Source: Arcticibacterium sp047623945 (GTDB lineage Bacteria > Bacteroidota > Bacteroidia > Cytophagales > Spirosomataceae). Taken from it: a stretch of DNA of 64,000 nucleotides. The position numbers and the translations under genes were made by a program. The notes beneath the pieces were generated by a model. That model was not told the DNA's origin and made no database searches. It worked only from the letters and a program-made list of their open reading frames with translations. The stretch spans positions 18,399-82,398 of the forward strand of contig JBLHOT010000007.1 of assembly GCA_047623945.1 (NCBI GenBank), in the 5' to 3' direction. This document shows positions 1 to 9,077 of the stretch, one piece after another; within the stretch, counting starts at the first letter, position 1; every line of letters begins with the position of its first letter.

Positions 1-202
1 TAGGCAGAATAGACAATCCATGTTTAGCGAAGAGCTCTGGCAACTGTGACCTATGGTCAAACTTGGTCATTAGTCTTGACTCTCTAAATTCGTTTATTTG
101 TGCAGAATGAATTTCAAAATAAGCTTCAGACACTACCTTATCTAAGATTTGATACTTTTCAAAGAGCTTTTCCCAAGCTATGTCATTTTTAGACTTAGCC
201 AT
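1..202 (-). CDS. Type II restriction endonuclease, N-terminal part (runs off the left edge)
   Basis: The reverse strand reads from an ATG at 202 without a stop to base 1, giving about 67 residues that begin MAKSKNDIAWEKLFEKY and include RESRLMTKFDHRSQLP. This N-terminal pattern is one I associate with type II restriction enzymes encoded beside Dam-type adenine methylases; that is recall and was not searched. The start overlaps the last 8 bases of the methylase gene, so the two are translationally coupled with the protective methylase first. The role would be cutting unmethylated foreign DNA. The target site cannot be read from this fragment. The catalytic centre is outside the window. Confidence 0.7.
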   Translation of the reverse strand, partial: MAKSKNDIAWEKLFEKYQILDKVVSEAYFEIHSAQINEFRESRLMTKFDHRSQLPELFAKHGLSILP

Positions 203-1025
203 AATTCCGAATGATAAGTTCGTTTATAGCACCTCGCTTTTGGGCGTTAGAATTTATAAAACGATTGGCCTTGACATGTACTACTTCATAGGCCTTATAC
301 AAATCTTCAATAAAAGGTGTATCCGAATTAGAAAGCATAAATTTCACACCTTTTGTATGTAATTCATTGCATAAGTCCCTAAGCCTTATTTGCTCCTCTT
401 TATCAAAACCACCTTTAACGTAACCTGTGAAACTGGCACTTTTGGAAACAGGGTCATAGGGTGGATCAAAATAAACGAAGTCTCCCTTTTTGGCCGACTT
501 TACGGCCTCTTCAAAATCACCCCTAAATATACTTACATCACTGCTATTTAGATAGTCACTTACTGCCAGAATAGTGGCTTCATTCACAATGTTTGGTTTT
601 TTATACCTCCCAAAAGGAGAATTAAACTCCCCAGAACTATTGACTCTGTACAGTCCGTTGTAGCATGTTTTATTAAGATAAATAACTCTAGAGGCCTTCT
701 TTATATTTGATAATTTATGGAAGCCTTCTTTCCTATCCAATAACCTTAGGTCATAAAAATAGTCCGACTCATTCTTATGTTTCTTTAACTCTTTAATGAG
801 TTCGTTCGGCTTGTCTTTAATACATTCATAAACGTTAACAAGCTCAGTATTGTAATCATTTATTACAGCCTTTTTCGGCTGTAAATCAAACAAAACAGCT
901 CCACCGCCAACAAAAGGCTCGAAGTAGGTAGAAAAAGTATCGGGTAGCATTTCTTTGATATAGGGCATCAGCTGCCTTTTGCCGCCGACCCACTTTAAGA
1001 ATGGTGCTACAGATTTATTTTTCAT
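195..1025 (-). CDS. Dam-family DNA adenine N6-methyltransferase of a restriction-modification system
   Basis: A D12-class adenine methyltransferase of about 276 residues. The S-adenosylmethionine motif is seen as FLKWVGGKRQL near residue 9 and FEPFVGGGAVLF near residue 36, and the catalytic DPPY at about 187-190. I chose the ATG at 1025 (MKNKSVAPF) over one six codons upstream because the family starts a few residues before the FLKWxGGK block. The enzyme transfers a methyl group to adenine in a short target; Dam-family members often use GATC, but this is not shown here. The restriction gene follows with an 8-base overlap. This pairing argues for a defence role and against a lone housekeeping Dam. 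Confidence 0.88.
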   Translation of the reverse strand: MKNKSVAPFLKWVGGKRQLMPYIKEMLPDTFSTYFEPFVGGGAVLFDLQPKKAVINDYNTELVNVYECIKDKPNELIKELKKHKNESDYFYDLRLLDRKEGFHKLSNIKKASRVIYLNKTCYNGLYRVNSSGEFNSPFGRYKKPNIVNEATILAVSDYLNSSDVSIFRGDFEEAVKSAKKGDFVYFDPPYDPVSKSASFTGYVKGGFDKEEQIRLRDLCNELHTKGVKFMLSNSDTPFIEDLYKAYEVVHVKANRFINSNAQKRGAINELIIRNYG

Positions 1026-1234
1026 ATAGATAAGAAAGCACAAAATAACACATTTGATTTTTATAAAACAGAATTTGAGCGAGCCCCTTTTTTCAAATTT
1101 GCACTATACTTTTCCAGCTTTTGTAGGTAAAAAATAGCCAATAGACAAACATAGGCTTCTTTATGCCCTCATGGCTTTCGATGTTTCGTTTCAAATACCT
1201 AATTTCACCGCCTAATAAACCTCAAACTATCTTT

Positions 1235-2647
1235 ATGTTAAGAATTTCTTCTTTCCTTTTATGTCTGGTAGTCTTTGCCAGTTGCTCTAGAAAATCGGGT
1301 ATAAAAACCGGAGGGCAGGAAAAAGACAAATTTGCCAGTTCAAGAGTTATATATGACCGTTACTGCTCTTCCTGCCACGGCGAAAAGGTAGAGGCTTTTG
1401 TGGACAGGAAATGGAAGCACGGAAATACAAAAGCCGAGATAATGACCAGCATTAGTGAAGGTTATATTGATAATGGCATGCCTATTTGGCGTAGCACCAT
1501 CCAGCCTGAAGAGATTGAAAAGCTAGCTGATCTCATTGTCACAAGTCTTAGCACTGTAAACCAATACGATTTTGCCGAAATAGAAAAAACGGATACCTAC
1601 AAGTCAAAAGGCATCACGGTTAAATTAGAAACCGTAGCAGAAGGATTAGAAGTGCCATGGGGAATGGCTTCCCTACCTAGCGGTGATTTACTGATAGCGG
1701 ATAGAAACGGTGACCTGTGGAAGGTAGCCTCGGACAAGTCTAAAGTAAAAATATCAGGCACTCCAGATGTTCTTTATGTAGGCCAAGGCGGTTTGTTTGA
1801 AGTAAAACTAGACCCCAAGTACAATGAAAATGGCTGGATATATTTGACGTATGCCAAGCATAAAAAAGAAACTGGTCGTGTGATGTCAACCACGGCTTTG
1901 GTAAGAGGTAAATTAAGTGGGAACACCTTTGTACAAAAAGAAGAGATTTATGAGGCTCTGCCTTATTTTCCTACCCGCCATCACTATGGTGCCAGAATGG
2001 TTTTTGACAATGACGGCTACCTCTTCGTTTCTGTGGGAGACCGTGGGGTACGAGAGAAAAACCCACAATCTTTAGAAAATCATGCCGGCAAAATTCATAG
2101 AATAAGAGCGGACGGAAGTATTCCAGAAGATAATCCATTTTATAACACAGAGAACGCCGTAAAATCCATATGGAGCTATGGTCATAGAAACCCTCAGGGT
2201 TTAGATTATGACAAAGCTACAGGAACGCTGTGGGAGCACGAGCATGGCCCTAGAGGTGGCGATGAGCTTAATATCATTAAGAAAGGGGAAAACTTTGGGT
2301 GGCCTGTAATTTCCTACGGTATTAATTATGACGCTACTACTTTTACCGATATTACAGAAAAAGAAGGCATGACTCAGCCAGAACTTTATTGGCTGCCCTC
2401 TATCGCACCGTGTGGGATGTCTTTCGTGACCTCTGACAAATATGGATCTTGGCAAGGGGACTTGTTAGCCGGTTCGCTGCGGTTTGACTATTTAAACCGG
2501 GTTAACCTTAAAGATAGTGCAGTGAAAGACCAAGAAAAACTTCTAATTAATATAGGAAGGCTTAGAAATGTGGTTCAAGCAGACGACGGCTTCATTTATG
2601 TAGGAGTAGAAGATCCAGGAGTAGTTTATAGATTAATGCCTCAATAG
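1235..2647 (+). CDS. Lipoprotein with cytochrome c domain fused to a glucose/sorbosone dehydrogenase domain
   Basis: The chosen ATG at 1235 gives a lipoprotein signal with the lipobox cysteine at about residue 17 (LVVFASC). An upstream ATG at 1163 would bury this signal. A small cytochrome c domain follows, with CSSCH at about residues 44-48 and a likely methionine ligand in NGMPIW near 82. The rest, from about 130 to 470, is a six-bladed propeller of the PQQ-dependent glucose/sorbosone dehydrogenase family (GHRNPQGL, HEHGPRGGDELN). It should oxidise a sugar or aldose-like alcohol at the cell surface or in the periplasm and pass electrons to its own haem. The substrate is unknown. PQQ dependence is inferred from the family. 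Confidence 0.85.
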   Translation: MLRISSFLLCLVVFASCSRKSGIKTGGQEKDKFASSRVIYDRYCSSCHGEKVEAFVDRKWKHGNTKAEIMTSISEGYIDNGMPIWRSTIQPEEIEKLADLIVTSLSTVNQYDFAEIEKTDTYKSKGITVKLETVAEGLEVPWGMASLPSGDLLIADRNGDLWKVASDKSKVKISGTPDVLYVGQGGLFEVKLDPKYNENGWIYLTYAKHKKETGRVMSTTALVRGKLSGNTFVQKEEIYEALPYFPTRHHYGARMVFDNDGYLFVSVGDRGVREKNPQSLENHAGKIHRIRADGSIPEDNPFYNTENAVKSIWSYGHRNPQGLDYDKATGTLWEHEHGPRGGDELNIIKKGENFGWPVISYGINYDATTFTDITEKEGMTQPELYWLPSIAPCGMSFVTSDKYGSWQGDLLAGSLRFDYLNRVNLKDSAVKDQEKLLINIGRLRNVVQADDGFIYVGVEDPGVVYRLMPQ

Positions 2648-2703
2648 ATCTCAATATTTGACCTTTAGAATACCTAAATATCACCTCTTGGTGAAACCCT
2701 GAC

Positions 2704-3663
2704 ATGAAAAAAGTACTTGTAATGCTATGCCTTGGAATTTCTCTTCAGCTGAGTGCTCAAGATTGGAAAACCATTCAAACGCCTACAGAAACTACAGCCA
2801 GAAGTGAAAACTCTGTCGTGGCTATCGGTAGTAAAATCTATCTCTTTGGTGGTAGAGGCATGAAGCCGATGGAAGTTTATGACACAAAAACTAACACTTG
2901 GGAAACTAGAGGTGGCTTGCCTTTAGAAATTCATCATTTCCAGGCCGCCACTTACAAGGGCGAAATATATGTGGCGGGTGCCTTAAGCGGGCCGTTTCCT
3001 CATGAAATCCCGATTCCTAACATCTATATCTATAATCCAGAAAAAGATGAGTGGCGTAAAGGAGACGAAATACCAAGAAAAAGAGGTGCCGCAGGTTGTT
3101 TTGTTTACAAAGACAAAATTTACATGGTCAATGGTATCCAAGATGGACACTGGGATGGTCACGTGAGTTGGTTTGACGAATACGACCCTGAAACTGGAAC
3201 TTGGAGAGAGCTACCAGATTCACCACATCCAAGAGACCATATCAATGTAGGTATGGTTAAAAGTAAATTAGTAGTGGCCGCCGGCAGAAGATCTAGCCAT
3301 AAAGATGGTAACACGTTCGCTTTAGTATCTCCTTATACAGATGTATATGATTTCAAAACTAACGCTTGGACGACAGTAGTAGACCAAAATATTCCTACAA
3401 TGCGTGCTGGAATTGGGGCCATTACATTAGGACAAAAAGTCTATTTCATTGGTGGCGAAGGCCCAGCTCAAAAAGAAGCTCATGACGAAGTTGAAGCTTT
3501 TAATGTTAAAACCATGTCTTGGGAAATTATGCCAAGCCTAAATCAAGGGAGACATGGAATTGGAGCCACCAAGGTGGGGGAAAACATTTACGTTTCTTCT
3601 GGAGTATCTGTCAGAGGCGGCAGACCTGAACTTAACAGCATGGAGTGCCTAGGCTGTAAATAA
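2704..3663 (+). CDS. Secreted Kelch-repeat beta-propeller protein
   Basis: A protein of 319 residues with a signal peptide ending near LQLSAQ. It carries repeated Kelch motifs, in which a double glycine follows hydrophobic residues and precedes conserved Tyr/Trp positions (KIYLFGGRG, YDTKTNTWE, KVYFIGGEG, FNVKTMSWE). The repeats suggest one complete six-bladed propeller. Such proteins bind sugars or proteins outside the cytoplasm, and some are enzymes (galactose oxidase, sialic acid mutarotase). I see no catalytic signature that fixes a function. It follows the dehydrogenase gene by 56 bases on the same strand and ends in a clear terminator, so the two may be co-transcribed. Confidence 0.8.
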   Translation: MKKVLVMLCLGISLQLSAQDWKTIQTPTETTARSENSVVAIGSKIYLFGGRGMKPMEVYDTKTNTWETRGGLPLEIHHFQAATYKGEIYVAGALSGPFPHEIPIPNIYIYNPEKDEWRKGDEIPRKRGAAGCFVYKDKIYMVNGIQDGHWDGHVSWFDEYDPETGTWRELPDSPHPRDHINVGMVKSKLVVAAGRRSSHKDGNTFALVSPYTDVYDFKTNAWTTVVDQNIPTMRAGIGAITLGQKVYFIGGEGPAQKEAHDEVEAFNVKTMSWEIMPSLNQGRHGIGATKVGENIYVSSGVSVRGGRPELNSMECLGCK

Positions 3664-3685
3664 ATCGAATGCATGTAGCTTTAAG

Positions 3686-3717
3686 GGCTGAGAATCTGAT
3701 AGTTTCTCAGCCTTTTT
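3686..3717 (+). terminator. Intrinsic terminator after the Kelch gene
   Basis: A 9-bp perfect stem (GGCTGAGAA at 3686-3694 with TTCTCAGCC at 3704-3712) is followed directly by TTTTT. It lies 23 bases after the Kelch stop codon. Confidence 0.85.
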
Positions 3718-3738
3718 CAATCTCCAATATCGAAAATT

Positions 3739-4215
3739 ATGACGAAGTTTCTTTTTGCCTTTTTATTCCTTTTCGGAATCAATAATGGCTTTGCTCAAAA
3801 AACTGCTAACGAGCAGGCCTTGAAAGACCTCATTCAAAACTCCTTTGATGACATCTTCAGTGCCCATAACAAAGAATCGGTGTCTAACTATTATACAGAC
3901 GACTTTCTTCTCTTAGAAGCTGGCGTAGTTTGGAACATAGATTCTGTGAATTACTATTTAGACCGAGCTAAAATTAGAACACAAAAAGTGGAACGTGTAA
4001 ATTCTTTTGACTTTTTCCAAGTCAAAATCAAAGGAAAAAGAGGCTGGATAGCTTATCAAAACTACGCCGACATCATCATTGATGGAAAAGTGGTTAGCAA
4101 ACTTCACTGGCTCGAAAGTGGTACAGCCATTAAAACCAAGAGAGGCTGGAGACTAGACATGCTGCACTCCACACGGGTGAAAGACTTGTCTTATAACGTC
4201 TCTAAAAACCACTGA
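3739..4215 (+). CDS. Secreted NTF2/SnoaL-like protein (DUF4440 type)
   Basis: A protein of 158 residues with a signal peptide ending near GFAQ. The mature part has the alternating helix and strand pattern of small NTF2-like proteins: an N-terminal helix (ALKDLIQNSFDDIFSAHN), then YYTDDFLLLEAG and WRLDMLHSTR near the end. Members of this fold bind small ligands, and a few are isomerases or dehydratases. No catalytic residues can be assigned. It stands alone between a terminator and the SNF2 gene, so the context gives no further hint. Confidence 0.65.
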   Translation: MTKFLFAFLFLFGINNGFAQKTANEQALKDLIQNSFDDIFSAHNKESVSNYYTDDFLLLEAGVVWNIDSVNYYLDRAKIRTQKVERVNSFDFFQVKIKGKRGWIAYQNYADIIIDGKVVSKLHWLESGTAIKTKRGWRLDMLHSTRVKDLSYNVSKNH

Positions 4216-4386
4216 CATTCATAGGCTTCTGATCAAGCGGGTTCCGGTCTTTTATCTCCTAAAGAGTAAAATACAACCCACTTGTTGATAACTAAATTTG
4301 CTCACCCAAATCGCCCTCATTAAATTAGAAGTTTATTAAACTCTGATTGTAGAGCTCATTCCTTATTAAGCTCTCTTAATGTTAAC

Positions 4387-7320
4387 ATGAAGGTATCGCC
4401 CTTAGAGCCATTTCAAATAGTGTACTCGCTTTTCCAGCATCAATATTTGGGCTACCTCTTTGAGTCCTACATGGTGCAGCTTAATCAGCGAGGAGAGCTT
4501 ACCTATGCCCTTCAGAACGTTTCTTCTAAGAATATTAAGGAGTTTTCGGATGGAATTAACTCCGTCGATATTGAATTGGTAAAACTGATGGATGCCATTC
4601 AACAGGACACTATTCTTAAAAAATTCAACCCTAAAAAACTAAAATCCTTTGACTATTTCAATAAGGTTTTTGGTAATGAAAAACCTGATTTAGGTATGCA
4701 GGCGGCCATTGAAGAATATTTAAATAAGTACAGAGGTCAAATATTACCCAAGCTCATTGGTAAGCGTTTTTTTATCATGAGTGATGATGGCGATGCCACA
4801 AAAACGGAAGTAGAAGTTACTGCCGAGCAGACTAAGGTTTATCTGAATTTTGAACGTTACTCAGACCACACTATCTACTACCCCATCTTAAAATGTGCAG
4901 GTGAAAAAGTAAAACTGCAGCATGTAGGAGCTCAATTATTAAGTGACACGCCAGCGTTCCTACTCAGTCAAGGGAAACTGCATTACTTTGAGGATAATTT
5001 AGATGGCAAAAAACTAAAACCCTTCTTTGATAAAAACAATATTAGAATAGAGAGACGTCTAGAGAAAACCTACTTCAGGAAGTTTGTTGGGCCACTTATT
5101 GCCCAGTTTAATGTCTTTGGCCGAGGGGAAGGCTTTACTATAACAGAAGAGAAGGAGTCGGCCTCACCTGTAATTACCATTAGCGAAATAGGCCAAGCCA
5201 CCGTAGTCTTAAACCTTTTTGATAAACCTCAAAAGAACAAAGATGCCGCTGAAAAAATAAACCTAGATTTGAATTTCACCTACGGAAATTCCACATTCAG
5301 GTTTGACAGTTTAGCCGCCAGTGCCTATGTCAATGTAGAAGAAGTGGGCGAAGACTGGGTTTTTCATAAAGTAAGTAGAGACTTAGCCTACGAAAAAAAC
5401 ATTATTGACCTTATAAAAGAGTTGGGCCAGAATCTAATTCATGGAAGAAAAACCCTCGCTAAAAATGCTGGATTTACTTGGTTACAGAAAAATGCTGAGG
5501 CACTTGAGACGGCAGGAATTGAAGTAAAACAAGCCCCTGGTTCTGAAAAACAGTATCACTTGGGTACCTCTTCCATAGAAGTAAGTATTGAAGAAAACAG
5601 CGATTGGTTTGATATTAAAACCAAAGTTCAGTTTGGTTCTTTTGAAATAGCATTTTTAAAACTTCGAGAACTTGTTTTAGCCAATATCAGGGAATTTAAG
5701 CTACCCAATGGACAAATAGCCGTTATTCCAGAAGAGTGGTTTATACGTTATCACGAACTTTTTACCCTGACAGATATTGGTGAAGATGCCGAACTAATTC
5801 TTAAAAAACACCATATAGATCTGGTTCAAAACTTAGGTGAAGAAGGACTAGCGAATACGATTATAGGTCGTAAACTTCAAGGTCTCAATAATTTTGAAGA
5901 AATAAGAACTTACAGCATTCCAGAGAACTTCAGGGGTACGCTTAGACCTTACCAAAAGGCCGGTTTCGACTGGATAAACTTTTTAAGAGACTTCAATTTA
6001 GGAGGCTGTCTAGCAGACGACATGGGTCTAGGAAAAACGGTTATGACCTTGGCCTTTTTGCAGGCCTTGAAAAATGACGGCGTAAAAAACCCCACCCTGC
6101 TGGCCATGCCTACTTCCCTCATTTACAATTGGGAAAAAGAATCTGAAAGGTTTACACCTGAGCTTAAAATATTAATTCATACAGGAAGTGCCAGAAAAAA
6201 ATCAACCGAGCACTTCAAAGATTATGATCTCATCTTAACTTCTTATGGTGTACTCAGGTTGGATGTGAAGTTTATGGAGAACTTCAGGTTTGAATATGTC
6301 ATATTGGATGAGTCTCAAGCGATAAAAAATCCAAGTTCCAATATCTCAAAATCTGTAAGATTGCTAAACTGTAGAAATCGGCTTATTCTAACAGGAACGC
6401 CATTAGAAAATAGCACGATGGACCTCTGGAGTCAGATGACGTTTATAAATCCAGGACTTCTAGGTTCGCAGTCCTATTTTAAAGATAAATACCAGCTACC
6501 AATCGAGAAAAAGCATGACAACGTGGCTCTTAAAAAACTCTATGCTAAGATAAAGCCCTTTATGCTAAGGAGGCATAAGTCACAAGTAGCTACCGAGTTA
6601 CCAGAAAAAATAGAGAGTGTACAGTACTGCGATATGTCCGAGGCACAAGAAAAAATATATGAAGAAACCAAAGCCTATTATAGGAATATGATCATTGATC
6701 ATATTCAGGAAAAAGGTATTAATAAATCTCAATTCGTGGTGCTCCAGGGACTTTCAAAATTGAGGCAGATGGCCAATAACCCGCTCATGCTAGACCCAGA
6801 ATACGAAGGCGACTCTGGCAAAGATTCTGATGTAATCCATAAGCTTAATAGCATCATAGAATCAGGGTCAAAAGTGTTAATATTTAGTCAATTCGTTAAA
6901 CATCTAACCATTATTCGGAAGTACTTGTATGACAATGACATAAAGCATGCCTACTTAGACGGATCTACTAAAAAGCGAGAAGCAGAAGTTGATAAATTTC
7001 AGAATGATCCAGAAATTCAAGTCTTCCTTATTTCTTTAAAAGCAGGAGGCGTGGGCCTTAACCTTACTGCCGCTGAGTATGTCTTCTTGCTAGACCCTTG
7101 GTGGAATCCAGCTATTGAGGCCCAAGCCGTAGATAGAGCACATAGAATAGGCCAGAAAAACACAGTCTTCACTTACAAATTTATTAGTAGAAATACGGTT
7201 GAAGAAAAGATTTTAGCTCTCCAGAATAAAAAGAAGAGACTTTTCGACGATTTAATAACGACGGAGGAAACATTCACGAAGTCTTTAAGCCAAGACGACA
7301 TCATGAACCTCTTGGAATAG
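4387..7320 (+). CDS. SNF2-family DNA-dependent ATPase (Swi2/Snf2 helicase-like)
   Basis: A protein of 977 residues. The C-terminal half carries the complete SNF2 motor: Walker A DDMGLGKT near residue 544, the Walker B variant LDESQ near 641, LTGTPLEN near 668, and motif VI in AVDRAHRIGQ near 918. The N-terminal half of about 500 residues has no motif I can name; bacterial members of this family often carry a SWIM or accessory domain there, but no CxCx(n)CxH zinc pattern is visible. It should use ATP to move along double-stranded DNA and remodel protein-DNA complexes in the cytoplasm. No partner gene is adjacent. Confidence 0.9.
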   Translation: MKVSPLEPFQIVYSLFQHQYLGYLFESYMVQLNQRGELTYALQNVSSKNIKEFSDGINSVDIELVKLMDAIQQDTILKKFNPKKLKSFDYFNKVFGNEKPDLGMQAAIEEYLNKYRGQILPKLIGKRFFIMSDDGDATKTEVEVTAEQTKVYLNFERYSDHTIYYPILKCAGEKVKLQHVGAQLLSDTPAFLLSQGKLHYFEDNLDGKKLKPFFDKNNIRIERRLEKTYFRKFVGPLIAQFNVFGRGEGFTITEEKESASPVITISEIGQATVVLNLFDKPQKNKDAAEKINLDLNFTYGNSTFRFDSLAASAYVNVEEVGEDWVFHKVSRDLAYEKNIIDLIKELGQNLIHGRKTLAKNAGFTWLQKNAEALETAGIEVKQAPGSEKQYHLGTSSIEVSIEENSDWFDIKTKVQFGSFEIAFLKLRELVLANIREFKLPNGQIAVIPEEWFIRYHELFTLTDIGEDAELILKKHHIDLVQNLGEEGLANTIIGRKLQGLNNFEEIRTYSIPENFRGTLRPYQKAGFDWINFLRDFNLGGCLADDMGLGKTVMTLAFLQALKNDGVKNPTLLAMPTSLIYNWEKESERFTPELKILIHTGSARKKSTEHFKDYDLILTSYGVLRLDVKFMENFRFEYVILDESQAIKNPSSNISKSVRLLNCRNRLILTGTPLENSTMDLWSQMTFINPGLLGSQSYFKDKYQLPIEKKHDNVALKKLYAKIKPFMLRRHKSQVATELPEKIESVQYCDMSEAQEKIYEETKAYYRNMIIDHIQEKGINKSQFVVLQGLSKLRQMANNPLMLDPEYEGDSGKDSDVIHKLNSIIESGSKVLIFSQFVKHLTIIRKYLYDNDIKHAYLDGSTKKREAEVDKFQNDPEIQVFLISLKAGGVGLNLTAAEYVFLLDPWWNPAIEAQAVDRAHRIGQKNTVFTYKFISRNTVEEKILALQNKKKRLFDDLITTEETFTKSLSQDDIMNLLE

Positions 7321-7324
7321 GAAA

Positions 7325-7351
7325 AGCCCAAAGGCTAAATTCCTCTGGGCT
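7325..7351. terminator. Hairpin between convergent genes, possible bidirectional terminator
   Basis: AGCCCAAAGG (7325-7334) pairs with CCTCTGGGCT (7342-7351) with one mismatch. The hairpin sits between the ends of two convergent genes. The flanking T-tracts are short, so termination strength is uncertain. Confidence 0.5.
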
Positions 7352-7374
7352 CTCTAAAAATCTTTTAGCTTAGA

Positions 7375-8229
7375 TTAGAAGACCAATTTCTTCATGAACT
7401 CGGCATCATTTCCCATGCTCGTAATACTATCTACAGGGTACTGCTCCTGCTCAACTAAGTAATACTTCATACCATTATCCATAGCCACTCGTAATAGTTT
7501 AGCGTAGTCTATAACACCATCAGCCAAATCTGTTTGCTTTGGTTTTTTCTTACTACCGACAGGCTCAATATTAATTAATTGCTTCACATGGCATAACTCG
7601 TAACGGCTACCAAACTCTTTTAAGTGAACCATTGAGTTTTCACCTGCCGCTTCAGACCAACAAATATCCAATTCAAAACAAACTTTAGAAGGGTCTGTGT
7701 TATCTAAAAGGACCTTTTGTCCTTTTAAACCACTCACAAATGCAAAAGAATAAGAGTGATTATGATAGCCAAATTTAATGCCGTGTTTATTACAAATATC
7801 TCCAGCGGCATTAAATCTATCTGCCACTCTTTTCCAAGCATCCATGTCAGGCTGCATGCCTATGTAGGGACAAAGCATGTATTCTAGGCCAGCTTCAGCA
7901 GCTTTAGCCGCCATATCCTCTGTAATACCATCCATACCCATGTGCGTGCTTACCATTCTCACACCCAAGTCGCCTAAAAAGGACTTACACTCGGTTGGAC
8001 TCATGCCCCAAAAAGGATCATTGCTATAGCTTTCAAAAAGGGAATATCCCATTTTTGCCAACTTAGTCATCGTGCCTTTGGCATCTTTCGGCATTAAGTC
8101 TCTAACGCTGTATAGTTGGCATCCAAAATCATCAACAGTACCTATAGGCATATTGGCAAATGCTCTTCCAGACAACAAAGCCAAACTTAAGGCAGAGCCT
8201 CCTTTAACAATAAACTTTCTTCTATTCAT
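7375..8229 (-). CDS. Tat-exported sugar phosphate isomerase/epimerase-like TIM-barrel protein
   Basis: A protein of about 284 residues starting at the ATG at 8229 (MNRRKFIVKGGSALSLALL); the reading frame two codons upstream begins only with TTG. The N-terminus is a twin-arginine-type signal. The rest matches the xylose isomerase-like TIM barrel: a metal-site pattern in KFGYHNHSYSF, CFELDICW, ELCHVKQ and the C-terminal YYLVEQEQYP. Proteins of this group are exported oxidoreductase partners or epimerases of free sugars in Bacteroidota. The exact substrate is unknown. It ends convergently against the SNF2 gene. Confidence 0.8.
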   Translation of the reverse strand: MNRRKFIVKGGSALSLALLSGRAFANMPIGTVDDFGCQLYSVRDLMPKDAKGTMTKLAKMGYSLFESYSNDPFWGMSPTECKSFLGDLGVRMVSTHMGMDGITEDMAAKAAEAGLEYMLCPYIGMQPDMDAWKRVADRFNAAGDICNKHGIKFGYHNHSYSFAFVSGLKGQKVLLDNTDPSKVCFELDICWSEAAGENSMVHLKEFGSRYELCHVKQLINIEPVGSKKKPKQTDLADGVIDYAKLLRVAMDNGMKYYLVEQEQYPVDSITSMGNDAEFMKKLVF

Positions 8230-8307
8230 TTTCAATGGGTCTAAATTCAGTGATTTTATAATTGAAACTTAAATGTAACTTTAATTTTGGATTGAGTTTA
8301 TAAAGAC

Positions 8308-8337
8308 TTGTTCCTAAAGTCACCCCGTTTATCTTTG
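8308..8337 (+). promoter_or_regulatory. Bacteroidota-type promoter upstream of the CrtA-like gene
   Basis: TTG at 8308-8310, a 19-base spacer, then TATCTTTG at 8330-8337. This matches the TTG-N19-TAnnTTTG form described for the primary sigma factor of Bacteroidota. The start codon is 29 bases further on. Confidence 0.65.
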
Positions 8338-8366
8338 TTAAGCTATCAATTCAGTAATTACTCAAC

Positions 8367-9077
8367 ATGCCAAAGCTCCAAATCACTACCTTAACTCTCA
8401 TGAAATACGACTCCGTATGGGGAAAGTTTTGGGCCTTTTGTATGATGCTTTTTGCTCACCTTTTTCTATTTAAGGAGAACGGCCAAACCTTCTATAAACT
8501 CTTAGGAAGTGGTCGAGGACTTGGATTTAGCCCCTGGCCAGATTGGTCTAGGTATGCCGTTTTGCAAGTTTGGGAATCGGAAGAAGCGGCCAAGGACTTC
8601 CTGAAAAATTCTTTGCTTATTAAAAGCTATAAAAGGCAGTCTAAAGAAACTTACACCGTCTTCCTTAAAAGCATTAAAGCCCATGGAAAGTGGTCTGGTA
8701 AGGCCCCGTTTATTACGAGTGAAGAGTTAGATACTTTAAATCCTTATGTTGCTGTAATTACGCGAGCTATGATTAGGCCATCGAAATTACGTCGTTTTTG
8801 GGCTTATGTGCCTGAATCCCAAAAGCCCATTAAAGCCGCTTCTGGCCTAATTTATACCAAAGGAATTGGTGAAGTCCCTTTTCTTCAAATGGCTACTTTT
8901 AGTATCTGGAACTCCGTAGAAGATTTAAATGACTTTGCTTACAAAAGCCGAGAGCATAAAGAGGCGATTAAACTTACTAAAGAATTAGACTGGTACTCGG
9001 AAGAGCTTTTTGCCAGATTTCAACCTTATAAAACAGAAGGCACGTGGGAAGGTAGAGATTTACTTAATTTCTCATGA
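8367..9077 (+). CDS. Spheroidene monooxygenase (CrtA)-like protein
   Basis: A protein of 236 residues resembling the CrtA family: an N-terminal LTLMKYDSVWGKFWAF, a central LLGSGRGLGFSPWPDWSRYA, and two related halves rich in aromatic residues (a WESEEAAKDF pattern, then WNSVEDLNDFAY). CrtA oxidises the C-2 position of acyclic carotenoid end groups next to a C-1 tertiary ether or alcohol. The gene runs convergently into crtY, the two coding ends overlapping by 14 bases, and it has its own strong promoter. With CruF and CrtD nearby, oxidation at C-2' of the acyclic end is a reasonable guess. The assignment rests on pattern recall and context. Confidence 0.7.
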   Translation: MPKLQITTLTLMKYDSVWGKFWAFCMMLFAHLFLFKENGQTFYKLLGSGRGLGFSPWPDWSRYAVLQVWESEEAAKDFLKNSLLIKSYKRQSKETYTVFLKSIKAHGKWSGKAPFITSEELDTLNPYVAVITRAMIRPSKLRRFWAYVPESQKPIKAASGLIYTKGIGEVPFLQMATFSIWNSVEDLNDFAYKSREHKEAIKLTKELDWYSEELFARFQPYKTEGTWEGRDLLNFS

